From: Stenotrophomonas sp. BIO128-Bstrain
GTDB lineage: Bacteria > Pseudomonadota > Gammaproteobacteria > Xanthomonadales > Xanthomonadaceae
Assembly: GCF_030128875.1 (NCBI RefSeq)
Contig: NZ_CP124620.1
Coordinates: forward strand, 1-64,000
Direction: 5' to 3'
DNA length: 64,000 nt
Both the position numbers and the translations under genes were made by a program. Below the pieces are notes generated by a model. That model saw only the letters and a program-made list of their open reading frames with translations. It was not told where the DNA came from and did not search any database. Below are positions 35,536 to 44,368 of this stretch, piece after piece. Every line of letters starts with the position of its first letter. The first letter of the stretch is position 1.

Positions 35536-38241
35536 TCAGTACTTGAAGCGGAAGTTCAGATAGTACTGGCGGCCGTTGGAGTAGAACGAGGTCGGAATCA
35601 ACGCGCTCTGGTAGTACTTGTAGGTCGGGTTGTTGAGGTTCAGGCCATCCAGGCTGATGCTCAGCCAGTCCGTCGCCTTGTAGCTGAGCGACGCCGACAG
35701 CGTGCCGAAGTCATCCTGGTAGTACGGGTTGGTACCGGACAGGCTGATCAGGAACGAAGAGCGGCGGGTGTAGCTGACGCGGGCGCCGAAGCGCTCGTTC
35801 TCGAAGTAGGCACCCACGTTGTAGGTGTTCTTCGACGTGCCCAGCAGGTTGTTGGTGCCATCGGCCCAGGTGTGGTCGGTCTTGCCGTTGGCGTAGGTGT
35901 AGTTGGCATTGACGCCGAAGTACTCGCCGATCGGCTGCTCGTAAGCTACTTCCACGCCGGTGACCTGCCCGTCGGCATTGATCGGGGTGGAGATGTCGTA
36001 GGTTTCAAGCTGGTTGGTCAGTTCGCTGAACAGCTGGCGCTGGACCACGTCGAAGGCGATGTAGTCCTTCAGGCGCATATGGTACGCGCCCACCGACACC
36101 AGGCCGCGCGGCATGAAGTACCACTCCAGGTTGGCGTCCAGGTTGCTGGACAGGGTCGGCTTCAGGTCGGGGTTGCCGCCACCGCCGGTCTTGTTCAGAT
36201 CCGAACCCCACGAGGACGCACCCAGTGCCGAGTAGTCCGGCAGCGTCTGGGTCTGCGATGCGGCCACGCGCAGCACGAGGTCGTCGTCCAGGTCGAACTT
36301 GATGTTGGCGCTCGGCAGCACGCGGTCGTGCTTGTTCTCGAAGGCCTGGCGCTGCCACATGCCGAACAGGCTGCGCACGTCGGCGCGGGCCGGGTCGCTG
36401 ACGGCCAGGTAGGTATCGATGTCCTGCTTGATGTTGACGTAGCGCAGGCCGAGGTTGCCGCTCCACCAGTCACCGGCGAAGTTGGCCTGCACGTAACCGG
36501 CGAAGTTCTTTTCCTTCACCTTCCACTCGGCGCCGTAGTTGTGGCGGCCGTCGGGACCGTCATTGCCGGCCAGCCAGGTCGAGTTGTTGATGATGGCGTT
36601 CTTCAGCGCATCCGGGGTGTAGTACCAGATGTTGCGCGGGAAGGTGCCGCCCACGCCGCTGGCGAAGTTGCCCGGGTACTGCCCGGTGGCGCTGCCGCGC
36701 AGCGCCGACCAGATGTCGCCCGGGGAGGCGCCTTCCGGCGACAGGGCCTCACGTTCGTGGTCGGCGAAACGCAGGCCGAAGTCGATCGAGCTCAGCGCGC
36801 CACCGTCGCTGAAGTACTGATTGAAATCCACCGACGCCCAGTCTTCCTTGTCTTCGGCCTTGACCAGCTGGTTGCCCCAGGTGCCGAAGCTGGTAACGCC
36901 TGCTTCGCTCAGGTCGCCGCCGATGTTCCAGTCGACCGGGGAGCCGGCGCCGTGGCTGGCGTAGGACGCGCCGCCACCCTGGCCGACGGTGACTTCGGCG
37001 ATGAACTGGCGCGGGGTTTCGCCGGTGCCCTTGGTGGTGCCGGCCTGGAACTTTGCGTTCAGGTTGTCGTTGATCTGCCAGTCCGCGTCGAAGGTGACGT
37101 AGCTGCTCTTGGCGGTGGCCTCGCGGTAGATCATGTCGTACACGCCGTAGTTCGTACCGGGAACGCCGGTGTACGTCGCGTTGGTGATCACGCCATCGAC
37201 CACGGTGTAACCCGGATCGGGGGCCTGGCTCCGGCCGAAGCCGCTGCCGAACATCATGAAGTTGCGGTTGTAGTTGTTCGCTTCCAGTTCGGAGGTGAAG
37301 CCGCTCAGGCCCAGGGTCAGCGTGTCGATCGGCTTCCACTGCAGGGTGACCATGCCACCCTTGCGCTTGCGGGTCTGCTCGAACAGGGTCGAACCCAGCA
37401 GGCCGGGAATGGACAGGCCTTCCAGGTCCGGGCGCGGCGCCTGCAGGAACTGGCCCGGATTGGCCGGGTCGGGGATGCCGGCCACGACCGGATCGGTGGC
37501 CTTGAGTGCGAAGAAGCCGCCGGGGATTTCCTGCGCTTCACGGCGCAGTTCGCGCTCCTGGTAGAAGCCCTGCACCAGCACACCGAACGTGTTGGCGTCA
37601 TTCTTGTAGTTGAACAGCGCCGAGTACTGCGGATCGGTCGAGTCGGCCTGGTCCGAACGCACGGCGCCCACCGATGCCTCGGCCGTGAACTGCTTGGCGA
37701 ACTGCAGCGGGGTACGGGTGATGATGTTGACGGTGCCGGTGGTGCCGCCGTCCTGCAGCTTGGCCTGCGAGGACTTGTTCACTTCCACCGAGCTGACCAG
37801 CTCGGACGGCAGCAGCGAATAGCTCACGCTGCGGCCGACGTTGTTGCCTTGGCTGAGCACGAACCAGTCCGCCGAGCCAACGCTGTGACCGTTGATGAGG
37901 GTCTGGGTCAGGCTCGGGCTGGTGCCACGCAGGCTGACACGGTCGGCTTCATCGAAGCCGCCTTCGTCGGCGCTGGACGAGCTGATGTTCACACCGGGCA
38001 GGCGCTGCAGGGTGTCGGCGACGTTGTGTGCGGGCAGCTTGCCCACGTCTTCGGCGGTGACCACTTCCAGGCGCGCATTGGCATCGCGCTTGGTATCCAG
38101 CGACTTTTCCATCGAGCCACGGATGCCGGTGACCTGCACGGTGTCCAGATCGGTGGCGGTGGGGGCGGCTTGCTGCGCGTGGGCGCTGAAGGCCAGGCAG
38201 CTGACGATGGCTGCGGAAAGCAGGGTCTTGCGGGTGTTCAT
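35536..38241 (-). CDS. TonB-dependent receptor, probably for GlcNAc/chitooligosaccharides
   Basis: The 901-residue outer-membrane transporter has a signal peptide (CLAFSAHAQQ, cleavage near 22), a plug domain with DTVQVTGIRGSMEKSLDTKR, ADTLQRLPGVNISSSS and VEVNKSSQAKLQDGGTTG, and a beta-barrel ending in YYLNFRFKY with a terminal aromatic residue. It resembles the large carbohydrate receptors of Xanthomonadaceae. The substrate is inferred from its place between a sugar kinase and a GH20 enzyme. ATG 38241 (MNTRKTLLSAAIV) follows GGAGAG. An upstream in-frame start at 38259 adds six residues. The opposite strand carries a long open frame that I regard as a composition artefact. Confidence 0.88.
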   Translation of the reverse strand: MNTRKTLLSAAIVSCLAFSAHAQQAAPTATDLDTVQVTGIRGSMEKSLDTKRDANARLEVVTAEDVGKLPAHNVADTLQRLPGVNISSSSADEGGFDEADRVSLRGTSPSLTQTLINGHSVGSADWFVLSQGNNVGRSVSYSLLPSELVSSVEVNKSSQAKLQDGGTTGTVNIITRTPLQFAKQFTAEASVGAVRSDQADSTDPQYSALFNYKNDANTFGVLVQGFYQERELRREAQEIPGGFFALKATDPVVAGIPDPANPGQFLQAPRPDLEGLSIPGLLGSTLFEQTRKRKGGMVTLQWKPIDTLTLGLSGFTSELEANNYNRNFMMFGSGFGRSQAPDPGYTVVDGVITNATYTGVPGTNYGVYDMIYREATAKSSYVTFDADWQINDNLNAKFQAGTTKGTGETPRQFIAEVTVGQGGGASYASHGAGSPVDWNIGGDLSEAGVTSFGTWGNQLVKAEDKEDWASVDFNQYFSDGGALSSIDFGLRFADHEREALSPEGASPGDIWSALRGSATGQYPGNFASGVGGTFPRNIWYYTPDALKNAIINNSTWLAGNDGPDGRHNYGAEWKVKEKNFAGYVQANFAGDWWSGNLGLRYVNIKQDIDTYLAVSDPARADVRSLFGMWQRQAFENKHDRVLPSANIKFDLDDDLVLRVAASQTQTLPDYSALGASSWGSDLNKTGGGGNPDLKPTLSSNLDANLEWYFMPRGLVSVGAYHMRLKDYIAFDVVQRQLFSELTNQLETYDISTPINADGQVTGVEVAYEQPIGEYFGVNANYTYANGKTDHTWADGTNNLLGTSKNTYNVGAYFENERFGARVSYTRRSSFLISLSGTNPYYQDDFGTLSASLSYKATDWLSISLDGLNLNNPTYKYYQSALIPTSFYSNGRQYYLNFRFKY

Positions 38242-38396
38242 GATGTCTCTCCTCATCACTCGATGGTCGCCGGCGACGGCGTCGGTTTGCTTGCGTCTGG
38301 TACGACTGTGCCGCGCGCCTGTTGTCCGGGTGCGCCTTGGGTGCTACGTACTGCGTGGTGCGGTGTCCGCAGCGCCGATTCCGGCGCCGTGGCAGG

Positions 38397-39416
38397 TCAG
38401 GTTTCCGAGCGGCCGAGGTACCAGCTGGCGGCGCCGATGACGCCCAGCTGCCCGTGCTCGACCACCTTCACGGGAATACGTTCCAGCGCCTCGCGCATCG
38501 GCCCCTTGTTGAGGTACCGCTCGACGAAGGTGCTGTTCAACAGGAAGTCGCGGATCTGCGGCAGGATGCCGCCGGCCAGGTAGACACCGCCGGTGACGCC
38601 GTACTGCAGCGCCATGTCGCCGATCGTGCTGCCGAGCAGGCCGCAGAACACATCCAGGCTCTGCCGTGCGAGCGGATCCTGGTCGGCCATCGCAGCAGCG
38701 GTGATCGCATCCGGGGTGGTCAGCGCGGGGGTCTGGCCGTTCAATGCGCACAGCGCGCGGTACAGGTTCATCAGGCCGGGACCGGACAGCGCCTGCTCGA
38801 CCGAAACGTGCGAGCGATCGCGCAGCATCTGCCGCACGATCGCCATCTCCAGTTCGGTGGTGGTGGCCAGGGTCGGCTGGCCGGCTTCGGTCGCCAGGAC
38901 CACGGCGCCGTGGGCGGTCGGGATCCACACGGCCGCGCCGAGGCCGGTACCGGGGCCGACCACCAGGGTCGGGCCGCGCGGTGCGGTGGCCGGGCCGGTC
39001 AGCTGCAGCACGCCGCTGGCATCGACCTGCGCGGCGGCGTAGGCCACGGCCTCGAAGTCGTTGACGATATAGACCTGGTCCAGGCCGACATCACGTTCGA
39101 TCTGACGTGCCGACAGTGGCCAGGGCAGGTTGGCGGTGATCACCGTGCCGTCTTCGCGGGCATAGCCGGCGGTGGCGACCACGCAATGGGACGGACGCGG
39201 GCCATCGGCCAGGAAGTCGGACAGGATCGCGCTGAGGCCGGCGTAATCGGCATTGCGGAATTTGCGGTAGTCCAGCAGCTGGACCGGATGGGCCGGATCG
39301 GCACTGGCCTGGACCCGGCCAACCCGCACATGCGTGCCACCCACGTCGGCGGCCAGGAACGGTGGCATCGCGGCGGGCGGGGCATGGGCCGGAACAGCGT
39401 GGGCGGCTATGGTCAC
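38397..39416 (-). CDS. nagK: Glucokinase-family GlcNAc kinase
   Basis: This sugar kinase of the glucokinase (Glk) family shows FLAADVGGTHVRVGRVQ (phosphate-1), VVATAGYAREDG, ANLPWPLS, a VNDFEAVAYAAAQV segment with the catalytic Asp, GPGTGLGAAVW and VYLAGGILPQI. In the GlcNAc pathway of Xanthomonas-type bacteria an enzyme of this kind phosphorylates incoming GlcNAc to GlcNAc-6-P. The sugar preference (glucose or GlcNAc) is inferred from context. The start is uncertain: GTG 39416 (VTIAAHAVPAHAP, 339 residues) is used, and ATG 39368 (MPPFLAADV) is possible. It is divergent from nagP and probably leads the leftward transcript through the receptor and hexosaminidase. Confidence 0.85.
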   Translation of the reverse strand: MTIAAHAVPAHAPPAAMPPFLAADVGGTHVRVGRVQASADPAHPVQLLDYRKFRNADYAGLSAILSDFLADGPRPSHCVVATAGYAREDGTVITANLPWPLSARQIERDVGLDQVYIVNDFEAVAYAAAQVDASGVLQLTGPATAPRGPTLVVGPGTGLGAAVWIPTAHGAVVLATEAGQPTLATTTELEMAIVRQMLRDRSHVSVEQALSGPGLMNLYRALCALNGQTPALTTPDAITAAAMADQDPLARQSLDVFCGLLGSTIGDMALQYGVTGGVYLAGGILPQIRDFLLNSTFVERYLNKGPMREALERIPVKVVEHGQLGVIGAASWYLGRSET

Positions 39417-39469
39417 ACGGACTCCATCGGTTGGGCGTGGCCAGGGCTGACCCGGCGATTGAGGCGGAG

Positions 39470-39497
39470 TCTGTAATCGTTCTGACAACGATGTCAA
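39470..39497 (-). promoter_or_regulatory. Leftward kinase promoter with NagR-like operator
   Basis: On the minus strand TTGACA (39497-39492) and TACAGA (39475-39470) are 16 bp apart. The palindrome TGACAACGATGTCA (39483-39496) overlaps this -35 and spacer. It matches the core TGACARCGYTGTCA that I recall for Xanthomonas NagR sites at 13 of 14 positions. Binding would block RNA polymerase. Confidence 0.55.
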
Positions 39498-39545
39498 CGA
39501 TAACCTCACACTTTCGATGCTGCGCCGCAACGCGGGTTTGCGCGG

Positions 39546-39557
39546 GAAAACGTTTTC
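39546..39557. promoter_or_regulatory. Perfect LacI-type palindrome GAAAACGTTTTC
   Basis: This 12-base exact palindrome with central CG lies in the 366-bp divergent region, between the two NagR-like boxes. It has the form of a LacI-family operator but a different half-site (GAAAAC) from the TGACA boxes, so a second regulator may act here. Confidence 0.4.
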
Positions 39558-39684
39558 ATCACGCTGCCGTCATGTTTTCGCAAACTGCCGTGAATAGGGC
39601 CTTGGCTCCGGTCACGGCCAGCGCTGCCGCCAGATTGCGCAGGTGCAGCAAAAGAAAATGCGCGGTCCCGGCGTGAACCAGTTG

Positions 39685-39730
39685 TTGACAAACCCGGCGG
39701 CGGCAACGAATAAATGTGACAACGTTGTTC
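39685..39730 (+). promoter_or_regulatory. nagP promoter with NagR-like operator
   Basis: TTGACA (39685-39690), 18 bp, then AATAAA (39709-39714) is a plausible promoter with a start near 39721. TGACAACGTTGTTC (39717-39730) matches the same operator core at 12 of 14 positions and covers the predicted start. NagR bound here would block initiation. The box lies 53 bp before the nagP ATG, mirroring the 67-bp distance on the other side. Confidence 0.55.
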
Positions 39731-39782
39731 CCAGCCACTCTTCCGACGCCGCTCCGGTGCCGTCGATGCAGGAGCCTCCTTG

Positions 39783-41075
39783 ATGTCTGCCGTGCCTGCT
39801 GCCTCCGCGCGTTCGAGCGTGCTTACCTCGATCCTGATCATCGGCGTGCTGTTCTTCCTGATCGGCTTCTTCACCTGGCTCAACGGGCCCTTGATCACCT
39901 TCGTCAAGCTGGCCTTCGAGCTGGACGAGGTCGGCGCCTTCCTGGTGCTGATGGTCTTCTACCTGTCGTACTTCTTCCTGGCGCTGCCGGCCTCGTGGAT
40001 CCTCAAGCGCACCGGCATGAAGAAGGGCCTGAGCCTGAGCCTGCTGGTGATGGCGGCCGGCGCGGTGGTGTTCGCCCACTTCGCGCAGCAGCGCTGGTAT
40101 CCAGGCGCACTCAGCGGCCTGTTCGTCATCGGCAGTGGCCTGGCCCTGCTGCAGACGGCGGTCAATCCGTACATCAGCATCCTTGGCCCGATCGAGACCG
40201 CGGCCCGGCGCATCGCGCTGATGGGTATCTGCAACAAGATCGCCGGCATGCTCGCGCCGGTGCTGATCGGTACGCTGGTGCTGCACGGCATCGGCGATCT
40301 GGATGCCCAGGTGAAGGTCGCCGACGCAGCGGCCAAGACCGTCCTGCTCAACGACTTCGCCGCCAAGATCCAGCTGCCGTACATGGCCATGGCCGGGCTG
40401 CTGGTGGTGCTGGCGGTGGGCGTGCTGTTCTCGCCGCTGCCCGAGTTGAAGACCTCCGAAGCCAACGCCACGCCGGCCCGCGCGCCGGGGGTGGCCGAGC
40501 GCACCAGCATCTTCCAGTTCCCGCACCTCTGGCTGGGCGTGCTGTGCCTGTTCGTCTATGTCGGCGTGGAAGTGATGGCCGGCGATGCGATCGGCACTTA
40601 CGGCCATGGCTTCGACCTGCCGCTGGACCAGACCAAGATGTTCACCTCGATCACCCTGGGCGCGATGCTCATCGGTTATCTGGCCGGCCTGGCCTTGATC
40701 CCGCACCTGGTTTCGCAGTCGCGCTACCTGAGCATTTCCGCCGTACTCGGCGTGGTGTTCTGCATCGGCGCGCTGTTCACCCACGGCTACGTGTCGGTGG
40801 GCTTCGTGGCGGCCCTGGGCTTTGCCAACGCGATGATGTGGCCGGCCATCTTCCCGCTGGCCATCCGCGGGCTGGGCCGTTTCACCGAGACCGGCTCGGC
40901 CCTGCTGGTGATGGCCATCGCCGGTGGCGCGATCATTCCCCAGCTGTTTGCGGTGCTCAAACAGCACTTCGACTTCCAGTGGGTATTCGCCGGCCTGATG
41001 GTGCCCTGCTACCTGTACATCCTGTTCTATTCGATGCGCGGCCACCGCGTCGGGCTGTCCCGCGACGGGCAGTGA
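39783..41075 (+). CDS. nagP: GlcNAc permease NagP (MFS, fucose:H+ symporter family)
   Basis: This 430-residue inner-membrane major-facilitator protein has about twelve helices. It begins with SSVLTSILIIGVLFFLIGFF and TWLNGPLITFVKLAFEL, and carries the family-typical GSGLALLQTAVNPYISILGP and LPALPASW-like loops. In Xanthomonas and Shewanella the orthologue imports GlcNAc by proton symport (established for the family, inferred here). ATG 39783 is used. A TTG directly before it (39780) is in frame but unlikely. nagR follows 42 bp after the stop, making this the first gene of the rightward operon. Confidence 0.9.
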   Translation: MSAVPAASARSSVLTSILIIGVLFFLIGFFTWLNGPLITFVKLAFELDEVGAFLVLMVFYLSYFFLALPASWILKRTGMKKGLSLSLLVMAAGAVVFAHFAQQRWYPGALSGLFVIGSGLALLQTAVNPYISILGPIETAARRIALMGICNKIAGMLAPVLIGTLVLHGIGDLDAQVKVADAAAKTVLLNDFAAKIQLPYMAMAGLLVVLAVGVLFSPLPELKTSEANATPARAPGVAERTSIFQFPHLWLGVLCLFVYVGVEVMAGDAIGTYGHGFDLPLDQTKMFTSITLGAMLIGYLAGLALIPHLVSQSRYLSISAVLGVVFCIGALFTHGYVSVGFVAALGFANAMMWPAIFPLAIRGLGRFTETGSALLVMAIAGGAIIPQLFAVLKQHFDFQWVFAGLMVPCYLYILFYSMRGHRVGLSRDGQ

Positions 41076-41117
41076 TCGGCGATCATGGACGCTCAACCGG
41101 TCAGCCAGGAAAAAACG

Positions 41118-42185
41118 ATGCGCAGAGCGACCATCAAGGATGTCGCCGAACGGGCCAAGGTATCGCTGAAGACGGTCTCACGGGTGATCAACAACGAGCC
41201 CTCGGTGATGCAGGCCACCCGCGCCCGGGTGCTGCGCGCGATCGCCGAGCTGGATTACGAGCCCGATCCGGCCGCGCGCAACCTGCGCACCGGCACCACG
41301 CTGGTGGTCGGGCTGGTCTACGACAACCCCAACCCGTACCACATCATCGGCGTGCAGAACGGCGTGCTCGCCGCGTGCCGTGAAACCGGGTTCGGGCTGC
41401 AGATCCACCCCTGCGACTCCAGCTCGCCGATGCTGGCCGAAGAGCTGGCCGACTGGGTGCAGCGCTCGCGCCTTGCCGGGCTGGTGCTGACCGCGCCGAT
41501 GTCCGAGCGCAAGGATCTGGTGGCTGCGCTCACCGCGCGCGGAATCAAGCTGGTGCGCATCATCGCCGCCACCGCCGATCCCGAAGATGGTGCCTGCGTG
41601 TTCGTTGACGACCGCGAGGCCGCCTATGAAATCACCGAGCACCTGATCCAGCTCGGTCACCAGCGCATCGGTTTCCTCTGGGGCGGCACTTCGCACCGCT
41701 CCAGTGGCGAGCGCTATGCCGGCTATGAAGCGGCGCTGCGCGATTACGGCATGACCATCGACAAGCACCTGGTGGTGCAGGGCGATTACACCTTCGATGA
41801 CGGCTTCCGTGGGGCGCGCCGCCTGCTGGCGCTGCGCGAACCGCCCACCGCCATCTTCGGCTCCAACGATGAAATCGCCGCCGGCGTGCTGGCCGCCGCC
41901 AAGTCCACCGGCATGAACGTGCCCTACGACCTGTCCATCGCCGGCTTCGAGGACAGTCCGTTCTCGCGCCAGTCCTGGCCGCCGCTGACCACCGCCAAGC
42001 AGGCCACCGAAGACATCGCCCGGCATGCCGCGCGCCTGCTGATCGCGCAGTTGCGCAGCGATGCCTACGACGACGCGCCACTGCAGCTGCAGAACCAGGG
42101 CTTCGTGCCGCAGCTGGTGGTGCGCGGCTCCACCGCGCCGATGCGCCCGCAGGGTGCACGGCTTCCCTCTCCTGAAACGACCTGA
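41118..42185 (+). CDS. nagR: LacI-family repressor NagR
   Basis: The 355-residue regulator has an N-terminal LacI helix-turn-helix (ATIKDVAERAKVSLKTVSRV, hinge region PDPAARNLRTG) and a periplasmic-binding-protein-like effector domain (VVGLVYDNPNPYHIIGVQNG through SIAGFEDSPFSRQSWPPLTT). It probably represses both arms of the locus and is released by GlcNAc-6-P or a related signal. Candidate operators lie at 39483-39496 and 39717-39730. ATG 41118 has AGGA at a good distance. ATG 41085 would add 11 residues without a ribosome site. The next gene starts six bases after the stop. Confidence 0.9.
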   Translation: MRRATIKDVAERAKVSLKTVSRVINNEPSVMQATRARVLRAIAELDYEPDPAARNLRTGTTLVVGLVYDNPNPYHIIGVQNGVLAACRETGFGLQIHPCDSSSPMLAEELADWVQRSRLAGLVLTAPMSERKDLVAALTARGIKLVRIIAATADPEDGACVFVDDREAAYEITEHLIQLGHQRIGFLWGGTSHRSSGERYAGYEAALRDYGMTIDKHLVVQGDYTFDDGFRGARRLLALREPPTAIFGSNDEIAAGVLAAAKSTGMNVPYDLSIAGFEDSPFSRQSWPPLTTAKQATEDIARHAARLLIAQLRSDAYDDAPLQLQNQGFVPQLVVRGSTAPMRPQGARLPSPETT

Positions 42186-42191
42186 GTCCCC

Positions 42192-43220
42192 ATGTCCCTG
42201 CCTGCTCCCCACGACACCCTGATGTACCGCGAAGCCGCCGAGGCTGCCGATGTGATCGCCGCGCAGTTCGCACGCAACCAGGTGGCCGTGGAGACGCTGG
42301 CCGCCAGCCTGCGCGCGGCGCCGCCGCCGTTCGTGGTGACCTGCGCACGTGGCAGCTCCGACCACGCCGCCACCTACGCCAAGTACCTGCTGGAAACGCG
42401 CCTCGGGCTGGTGACCGCCTCGGCCTCGCCGTCGGTCGGCTCGGTCTACGAAGCGCCATTGAAGCTGCGCGGCGCGCTGTACATCGTGATTTCGCAGTCG
42501 GGCAAGAGCCCGGACCTGCTGCGCAATGCCGAAGCCGCACGTGCGGCCGGCGCGCGCGTGGTGGCACTGGTCAATGTCGAAGATTCGCCGCTGGCGCAGC
42601 TGGCCGAGACGGTGATCCCGCTGGGCGCCGGTGCCGAGCGCAGCGTGGCAGCGACCAAGAGCTACCTGGCCTCGCTGTCGGCCATTCTGCAACTGGTCGC
42701 GTACTGGACCCAGGACGTGGGCCTTATCGCTTCGCTGCGTGCGCTGCCCGATGCCCTGCGCGAGGCCTGGAACAACGATTGGTCGTCGCTGACCGAGGGC
42801 CTGGTGCCGGCCCACAACCTGTTCGTGCTGGGGCGTGGCCTGGGCCTGGCCGCCGCGCAGGAAGCAGCGCTGAAGTTCAAGGAAACCTGCGGCCTGCACG
42901 CCGAGGCCTACAGCTCGGCCGAGGTCAAGCACGGGCCGATGGCACTGGTCGGCCCGGGCTTCCCGGTGCTGGCCTTTGCCCAGCCGGATGAAACCGGCGC
43001 CGGTACCCGCGCGGTGCTGAGCGAGTTCGCTGCGCGCGATGCACAGGTGTGGCTGGCCGATGTCGGCGGCGATCTGCCGCTGCCGGTCGCCCCGCACCCG
43101 GCGTGCGCGCCACTGCTGACCATCCAGAGCTTCTACCGCGCGATCAACGCGCTGGCGCTGCGCCGCGGCCACAACCCCGACCTGCCGCCGCATCTGAACA
43201 AGGTGACGGAAACCGTCTGA
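42192..43220 (+). CDS. nagB2: Glucosamine-6-phosphate deaminase NagB-II (SIS family)
   Basis: This enzyme converts glucosamine-6-phosphate to fructose-6-phosphate and ammonia. The 342-residue product has two SIS domains (about 40-170 and 195-330) like the isomerase half of GlmS but without its glutaminase domain. It includes FVVTCARGSSDHAATYAKYL, VISQSGKSPDLLRNAEAA, and LGRGLGLAAAQEAALKFKE with the LHAEAYSSAEVKHGP motif. It is unrelated to classical NagB and is the form used in Shewanella and Xanthomonas. Its stop overlaps the nagA start (TGATG). Confidence 0.92.
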   Translation: MSLPAPHDTLMYREAAEAADVIAAQFARNQVAVETLAASLRAAPPPFVVTCARGSSDHAATYAKYLLETRLGLVTASASPSVGSVYEAPLKLRGALYIVISQSGKSPDLLRNAEAARAAGARVVALVNVEDSPLAQLAETVIPLGAGAERSVAATKSYLASLSAILQLVAYWTQDVGLIASLRALPDALREAWNNDWSSLTEGLVPAHNLFVLGRGLGLAAAQEAALKFKETCGLHAEAYSSAEVKHGPMALVGPGFPVLAFAQPDETGAGTRAVLSEFAARDAQVWLADVGGDLPLPVAPHPACAPLLTIQSFYRAINALALRRGHNPDLPPHLNKVTETV

Positions 43221-44368
43221 TGAAAACTGTCCTGCGCAACGCGCGCATCCTGGCTGGCGACGACTTCCGCGACGACCTGGCGCTGGTGATCGAGAGTGGC
43301 CGGATCACCGCGCTGGTATCCGATGCCGCACCGATGCTCGGCCAGGCCGACGAGCAGGTGGACCTGGGCGGTGGCTGGCTGCTGCCAGGCTTCATCGATG
43401 CCCAGGTCAACGGTGGCGGCGGCGTGCTGTTCAACAACAGCCCCGATGTCGCCACGCTGCGCACGCTGGCCCAGGCGCACCGCCGTTTCGGCACCACCGG
43501 CCTGCTGCCGACCCTGATCAGCGACGATGTGCAGGTGATGCGTGCGGCGATCGCTGCGACCCGCCAGGCCATCAGCGAAGGCGTACCGGGCGTGCTCGGT
43601 ATCCATCTGGAAGGCCCGTACATCGCGCCGGCCCGCAAGGGCACGCACGATGCGAACAAGTTCCGCGTGCCCGATGCTGCGGAGATCGCGCTGGCCGCCT
43701 CGCTGGACAATGGCGTCACCCTGGTGACGCTGGCACCCGAGCGCGTGCCGCTGGAGAGCATTCGCGCGCTGGTCGAGCGTGGCGTGGTCGTGGCGGCCGG
43801 CCACACCGCGGCCAGTTACGAAGAAGCGCGTGCGGGCCTGGAGGCCGGCATCCGTGGGTTCACCCATCTGTACAACGCGATGTCACCGCTGACCGGTCGC
43901 GAGCCGGGCGCGGTGGGTGCTGCACTGGAAGATCGCGACAGCTGGGTCGGCATCATCGCCGACGGCGTGCACGTGCACCCGGCCAGCCTGCGCGTGGCGC
44001 TGGCGACCAAGCCCCGCGGCAAGGTCATGCTGGTCACCGATGCGATGCCGCCGGTGGGTGCGGAAGACCCCAGCTACGAACTGTATGGCGAGGTCATCAC
44101 CGCCATCGACGGCGTGGTGCGCAATGCGGCCGGCTCGCTGGCCGGCTCGGCGCTGGACATGGCCACGGCGGTGCGCAACAGCGTGCAGCTGCTGGGCGTG
44201 TCGCTGGCGGAAGCCGCGCGCATGGCCTCGACCTATCCGGCGCAGTTCCTGAATCTGGATGACCGTTACGGACACATCGCCGAAGGTCATCACGCCGATC
44301 TGGTCCTGCTCGATGATGCCCTGCAGGTGCGCAGCACCTGGATCGCCGGGCAGCGCGAAGACACATGA
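43220..44368 (+). CDS. nagA: N-acetylglucosamine-6-phosphate deacetylase NagA
   Basis: NagA removes acetate from GlcNAc-6-P. The 382-residue amidohydrolase has GFIDAQVNGGGGVLFNNS (metal-site region, where the first motif is variable in NagA), HLEGPYIAPARKGTHD with the metal-binding Glu, AAGHTAASYEEA (His), HLYNAMSPLTGREPG (His) and LVTDAMPPVG with the catalytic Asp. ATG 43220 overlaps the stop of the deaminase gene and its own stop overlaps nagX (ATGA at 44365), so three genes are tightly coupled. Confidence 0.95.
   Translation: MKTVLRNARILAGDDFRDDLALVIESGRITALVSDAAPMLGQADEQVDLGGGWLLPGFIDAQVNGGGGVLFNNSPDVATLRTLAQAHRRFGTTGLLPTLISDDVQVMRAAIAATRQAISEGVPGVLGIHLEGPYIAPARKGTHDANKFRVPDAAEIALAASLDNGVTLVTLAPERVPLESIRALVERGVVVAAGHTAASYEEARAGLEAGIRGFTHLYNAMSPLTGREPGAVGAALEDRDSWVGIIADGVHVHPASLRVALATKPRGKVMLVTDAMPPVGAEDPSYELYGEVITAIDGVVRNAAGSLAGSALDMATAVRNSVQLLGVSLAEAARMASTYPAQFLNLDDRYGHIAEGHHADLVLLDDALQVRSTWIAGQREDT

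Noticed and set aside
35299..38583. Open frame of over 1000 codons on the plus strand opposite the TonB receptor
   Set aside because: High-GC genes often leave long open antisense frames. It is rich in Val-Gly-Arg-Gln runs, shows no domain, and the TonB receptor on the other strand is unmistakable.
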